From assembly GCF_018294505.1 (NCBI RefSeq), contig NC_057803.1, forward strand, positions 691,820,910 to 691,884,909: a stretch of 64,000 nucleotides of DNA, written 5' to 3'. A program made the translations under genes and the position numbers. Under the pieces are notes generated by a model that had not been told where the DNA came from, searched no databases, and saw only the letters and a program-made list of their open reading frames with translations. This DNA is from Triticum aestivum. Lineage: Eukaryota > Streptophyta > Magnoliopsida > Poales > Poaceae. This document shows, in pieces, positions 59,101 to 64,000 of this stretch; positions within the stretch are counted from its first letter, which is position 1, and every line of letters begins with the position of its first letter.

Positions 59101-62100
59101 AGTAGGCATATCTGGGTTGTAATAGACTATGCACAGATTGTAATAGACTATGTACAGGAGCTCCAGGCCTAAGAAATTCTACATTTGTTCTGTTCTATTT
59201 AAAATATAGATTATTTGTGTGATTTGAAGACGTGTGAAATGGAAACCTGATTAGTGGGACCCATTTGTGAAAATAATCTAAACAATGCTCACATTGTTGA
59301 CATCTGGGACCAATATAGGAGATTATGACAAGTGAGACCCATCTGACTTGTGGGACCAGATTGAAAATTATAGACTCAAAAACTAAAAAGGCCACGGCCC
59401 AAAATAAAAAAAGGATAAATTGTTGGGCCAGGCCCATGTAGCTAGAGAAAATTCACAGAAAAAATATACAATAAAAAGGCTGAATTAATGGGCTCGGCCC
59501 ATGTAGAAAATTGAATTGGACCGGGCTGAATCTTGCGCCACATCAGATTGCCATGCTAGATGCCTACGTGGCCTGGGGAGGTTGCTTGTGACCAAAACGC
59601 CACAATAGACGTATTTTGGTCATAAACATCAACGACCATTCCAGAAGAAAGGTCGCTATAGTCAGTTTACGACCACCAGCTTTTGACCTTATGTTTTTGG
59701 TCACAAAAAGGTCACAAATTGAAAACAGTGACCATTCAGTGACCAATAGTGCTGGTCACAAGTTGACATATTTCTTGTAGTGACGTCTAGGTCGTTTCGG
59801 GCCCTAACCCCATTGCAATTGGCCCCCTGACTCAGCACTCTACAAGCTTTAGATAAACACAAAAGTTTCATGATCAGAATTCGAGACCAAACCATCACAT
59901 GGAACGAAAATTTAACATATAGACCAGAATCCAGGATAGTCAACTGCAAGAGATAATAGTATCAAAGTCAAAAATGAATAATCGTCCATGCATGTACATA
60001 TGAATGAAGGTATGAACAGGAAACACATTAAGATTTATGTTACTCCACAGCTTTGGTACCCAGCAATTAATCGTTCGGCATTCAATGGATTGTACATCTA
60101 GAGTTAGGACCAATGAGGCATAGATCAATGTTATCTGAGGGTCTATCATTTTGCGGTCATAATCTCATGTACAGATTGAATTGCATTGCCCCTAGATGTA
60201 AGCTCATACAAGCATGTGGTAGCTAGTTAACGTTGAGGGGGAGTAAGCATAAACTATAATTTCTATTCAGTTGTTGATTACATAGTGTTCCTGAACTGAT
60301 CCCATGCACACCTATTAGTTAGATGCCCACAATCTTATGGACAACTTGGCTCCCTTTTCCAGGTCGAATATGCATATTGGAAGAAAATTTGCAAATGCGT
60401 GTTCAGTATGACCGCCTTCTAATATGGAGCAGCATCAGTCCACATGACAAACCACGAACAAGCAAGAATTAGCAGTGATGACAACCAAGTGCCAGCCATC
60501 CACCAGACACACTAATTATGGAGTGTCCCACCAGGGAGATTATGCTTTGTGGACCCATCCGCACATTGCAACTGCAATAGAAATATATGCATGTATGTGA
60601 ACCAGGATAGGTTAGATAAACCATCTCAACTCGTTCTAGTGCCTCTAGTGAAGGAGGAACCAAGGATCACTTGGAAAGTATCCGACCACCTAGATATCAC
60701 ACGACAACCACATGCAACTGAGCTGCATGGGGTTATGTAGCGGTGTAGCACTGATCTGCTGCTGGGCACTGACGACAATGTTCAACTGAAGATATTGAAA
60801 GGCCCAAAGATTTAGTTTACATTTACGTGGAAAGAAACTACTCATATGTGGTTGCAATGAAGCTGGGACACGCTTAGCCAACAAACTGGCTCCGGCAATG
60901 CGATTAGGATGTATCGGGAATTATGCTCAGCCTTGAGATTTGCTGCAATCAGTAACTTGAGGCACCCAAGATACATTCAGCTCTTTCCCAAGATCAGTGA
61001 GTTAGAGTGGTATGACATCATGTTACTTATGCTCTTCGGTGGAACTGATAATTCGTGCCATCATGAGCAGTCACGCGGACAATCACGAACCCATCTTATG
61101 ACCCGAAAATTCCTGTTGTCTGCTCCTAGTCCTTGATCGGCCCCTAGTTGACTGGACTGTTTTTGCAACAGATAGAGTTAGCTATACTTAATTCGATGCA
61201 GGTTTGGTTCAGAGCAAAAACATTGTTTTCCTTTGTTGCCAGCAAATATTAGACATTCAATGGACGTTGGCCATAGCTATATCGAACAATCTGGATAACA
61301 TAAACGACTAATGAAGCTTAGCTATGATTGCAAATATTACCCCTAGCTTTCCTAGCAAGATTGAATGTTCGAATGGTGGTTCAACTCATGTTGCTTTTTT
61401 TAGAGGGCATGGCATATTCAAAACTGTGGCATTTTTGCTAAAGGTGGTGCACCATTCCGTCTTCTTTCTTGAATCCTATTTGGTGAACCTTAATGCTGCC
61501 CCTGTTGGTATTTTGACAGCTAATAACAAAGGTAAATAGAAAGCTCAACCATAGCCTATTCCTGCTGTTGTTTCGACCGGCAGAAATCCATCCAGCTGAA
61601 CTCCACCCCAGGTGGTTAGATTTAGTTAAATATTGACGCGAGTATTGATCTTGTTGTTGGTGTCCTTAGCTTGGGTGCTATTGCCCGATATTCATGGATC
61701 GATCCTCTTCTAGGCTGAGAACAGCTAACTGTTATACCATCATGTTGATGAGGCTGAGGCATTGGCATCTGTGTTTGGGCCCTGTGTTCTATACTCACGT
61801 GACTAATCATCTGATCCTACGGCCTGATAGCTATGTGATTGTTAGTGTCATCACCACCATGTTAGAGATACCTGACTATGGAAATTAGAGACTTATGCTC
61901 CATTTTACACTCTACAAAAAGTAGTGAGAATTGATTAATTTAAAAAATAGCATGCTATAGAGAAATAGCACAGACCTTAAAATACGCTATTATCAATGCT
62001 ATATCGCCGTATAGTGTGCTATTAGAGAGACATGGTACATTGATTTATTTAACGAGACAATTCTCAACACACTATAGCATTGCTATTAGCGGTGTTATAG

Positions 62101-63873
62101 CGCTTTTTCAGTGGGATTGATAAATTAGGGTATGTCATTTTGTGTGATAATGTCATGTACAGGTTGAATGACGTTATCCCTAGGTGGAAGCTCATACAAA
62201 CATGTGGTAGCTAACCAACGTTGAGCGAGAGTAAGCCTAAACTCTAATTTATATTCAGGTGTTGATTACACATCGTTCTTGAGCTGATCTCTAGCACACA
62301 TATTGTTTTAGATGCCCAGAATCTCATGCACAGCTTGACTCTACTATCTTTTGCTGGTGACGGTTGCAATGCTCCCATTTGCAGATCGAGTGTGCGTATT
62401 GGAAGGGAATTTCCAAATGTATGTTAAGCATGTTCGGCTTCTAATGCGGAGTAGCATCATTTCACATGACCGGCCATAAACATGCAAGAACTCTTCACAC
62501 CCGACTGGTAATTTGATTTTTCTGCTGAAATGGACAATTGAACTTGTGAACATAGAAGCTCTACATCAGACATTTGAACTCATATGAAACACACTAATGT
62601 GAACATGATGTACCCACTGAACATGTATGCATGAGTAGTGATGTCAACCAACCATTCACCAAACACATTTGGAACTAATTAAGGAGGGGCCCACAGAAGA
62701 TATTATGCTTTCTGGACCCATCCCCACATTGCAACTACAATGGAAATATATGTAGGTGACCGATGATAGGTTGGATAAATCATCAGCCCATAAGCCTTCT
62801 CAGTTCCTTCTAGTGCCTCTACTGAAGGAGGTGCCAAGCATTGATTTTGTAAAGTATCCAGCAACCTAGAGATCGCACGACAACCACAGGCTGCTAGATG
62901 CATGGGACTGGGTAGTGGTGTAGCCACATCCTAGCAAACCCGGGATCCTGTAGGGCTCTAACAACAATAATCAATTGAATCTATTGAAGGGTGTTAGATG
63001 CATCGGGAATTATTCCCGGCCTTCAGATTTGCTACAATTAGTGACTTCGGGCACCCAGGATGCATGCAGTCCTTTAGCAGGATCAGTGAGTTAGAGTGGT
63101 ATGACATCATGCTGCATCTTCTCTTCTATGGTACTTAGAACTGGTGTTGACATGTGCGGTCTAATGCGAAAATCCATGATGCCATCTTAGCACAAGAAAA
63201 TTAATGTAGTCTGCTCCTAGTCCTTGATCGGCATCTGGAAACATGATTGCACGCATCTTCATCTACTTTGATATATAAAGAAAATTCTTTCTTATAATTG
63301 GGACCCCCATATATATCCCCATAACCAGAAATTGAGAATAATTAAACTCTGGAATAGCAATGTTACCTCCATTGTAAATTGCAAAACCAACATCTTTGGA
63401 AGAGACGAAGAACTTGGAAGTCTAGTTTTGCAATCTTTAAACTCTGAACAAGGAGGCATGTCTACAAAAGCGGGAAAGATGAATAGTACTTTCAGTTTCA
63501 TCGATGAGTTTGATGTTGGACATGGTGAATTCTTTTTTTTGCGGGTAGGTGAATTCTGCCACTAAGAAGTAGCTTATGCCTTTCAATGAAGTTGATTTGG
63601 AGATGGACATGATCAGGGAGAAAGCCAGAAAAATTGTATGAGGGGGGGGGGGGCTATTGTTGTTGCTTCATCGTTGTGTAGGGCCAAGACCACTAAAATA
63701 CAACTATTTATTCCCAAAAGGTCATATTAGTAGCTCTAACAATGTAATTTTATCAATGTTGGCACAGACCATGGCCCGAACTCGCCCCCACTCCCGCCGT
63801 CACTGGACATGACGAGGCTAGCCAGCCACATGATCACTTTAGGCCCAAAATCAAGAAACGGGATACTGGCAGC
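55634..63873 (+). repeat. Block D', partner of 35818-44090
   Basis: Here the 5' part of the CACTA element is also present upstream, so this copy is the more complete and probably the source. On the right it is interrupted by a second CACTA element at 63874. Confidence 0.9.
60467..63230 (+). repeat. Tandem degenerate modules in the CACTA flank
   Basis: 60467-62120 and 62615-63230 correspond to 40592-42245 and 42740-43440. The second module has lost about 185 bp relative to block D (after 'ttgaatctattgaa', near 62990), including the 'aaactggctcc' segment. Confidence 0.6.
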
Positions 63874-64000
63874 CACTAGTAGAAAAAGGGTCAAATGTGA
63901 AGCACAATAGTGCCAGTTTGAATTTCAGCCAGCACTAATGTGTACATTAGTGCCGGTTCGTGGCGGCGATCAATAGCACCGGTTCGTGGCGAACCTTTAG
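63874..64000 (+). mobile_element. 5' end of a second CACTA element (runs off the window)
   Basis: CACTAGTAGAAAAAGGGTCA starts at 63874, followed by subterminal 'gtgccggttcgtggc' repeats. Both are typical of a different Triticeae CACTA family. Only 127 bp are visible. Confidence 0.75.

Larger units (their letters stand above)
52378..59782 (+). mobile_element. CACTA DNA transposon, 7.4 kb
   Basis: A 29-bp terminal inverted repeat begins CACTACAAGAAATATGTCAA at 52378-52406 and is mirrored at 59754-59782 with one mismatch. Subterminal zones are dense in 'gaccatt/ggtcat' words, usual for this superfamily. No transposase frame is visible, so it is non-autonomous. The interior has a 663-bp tandem repeat and a gene-like, spliced-looking region. 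Flanking triplets AAC and ACG do not form a target duplication, so one end may have been rearranged. Confidence 0.82.

Noticed and set aside
52375..59785. 3-bp target duplication for the CACTA element
   Set aside because: Flanking triplets are AAC and ACG, which do not match.
1..64000. CRISPR array, prophage or operon
   Set aside because: Direct repeats here are transposon-related and irregularly spaced; the sequence has plant intron, LTR and transposon features throughout.

Overview
The window looks like gene-poor nuclear DNA of a Triticeae grass (wheat, Aegilops or barley type). The evidence is stacked plant transposons: CACTA ends, a long-LTR non-autonomous retrotransposon primed by tRNA-Asp, an L1-like LINE, Helitron ends, a Mutator-like element and Stowaway MITEs. 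There are (CT)n tracts, GC-rich retroposon-like blocks and one 249-bp run of N. I found no intact host gene, no rRNA or functional tRNA, no CRISPR array and no bacterial-type operon. Coding sequence is confined to broken transposon ORFs and captured exon fragments. All family names are from memory and no database search was run.

Layout. 1-9.9 kb: diverged repeats, with three copies of a promoter-like module, a LINE ORF2 tail and a GC-rich insertion inside a module that recurs at 40-43 kb and 60-63 kb. 9.9-23.2 kb: a nest. It holds three minus-strand Helitron 3' ends, a Mutator-like element with a perfect 9-bp target duplication, two Stowaway MITEs, the N gap, and a near full-length LINE (16742-22365) with a 16-bp target duplication inside a second Helitron. 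23.2-27.2 kb: GC-rich and AT-rich repeats plus another Stowaway. 27.3-30.7 kb: block A-B, carrying exon-like pieces of an unidentified gene. 30.7-48.5 kb: a zinc-knuckle ORF1-like pseudogene split by a 15.5-kb LTR retrotransposon (31708-47191, target duplication CAGGT). 48.5-51.8 kb: second copy of A-B. 52.4-59.8 kb: a CACTA element with a 663-bp tandem repeat and a multi-exon, gene-like interior. 59.8-63.9 kb: its flank, cut by the end of a second CACTA element.

The main structural result is that about 8.3 kb of the CACTA element plus its flank (55634-63873) occurs again at 35818-44090, inside the LTR retrotransposon. That copy starts in the middle of the CACTA element and runs past its 3' terminus, so ordinary transposition does not explain it. 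Together with A-B/A'-B', the same blocks occur in the same order twice. The most interesting coding observation is a pair of exons with splice sites and reading frame preserved in both CACTA copies. Next is an acidic 170-aa ORF in the LTR element that lacks recognisable gag or pol motifs.
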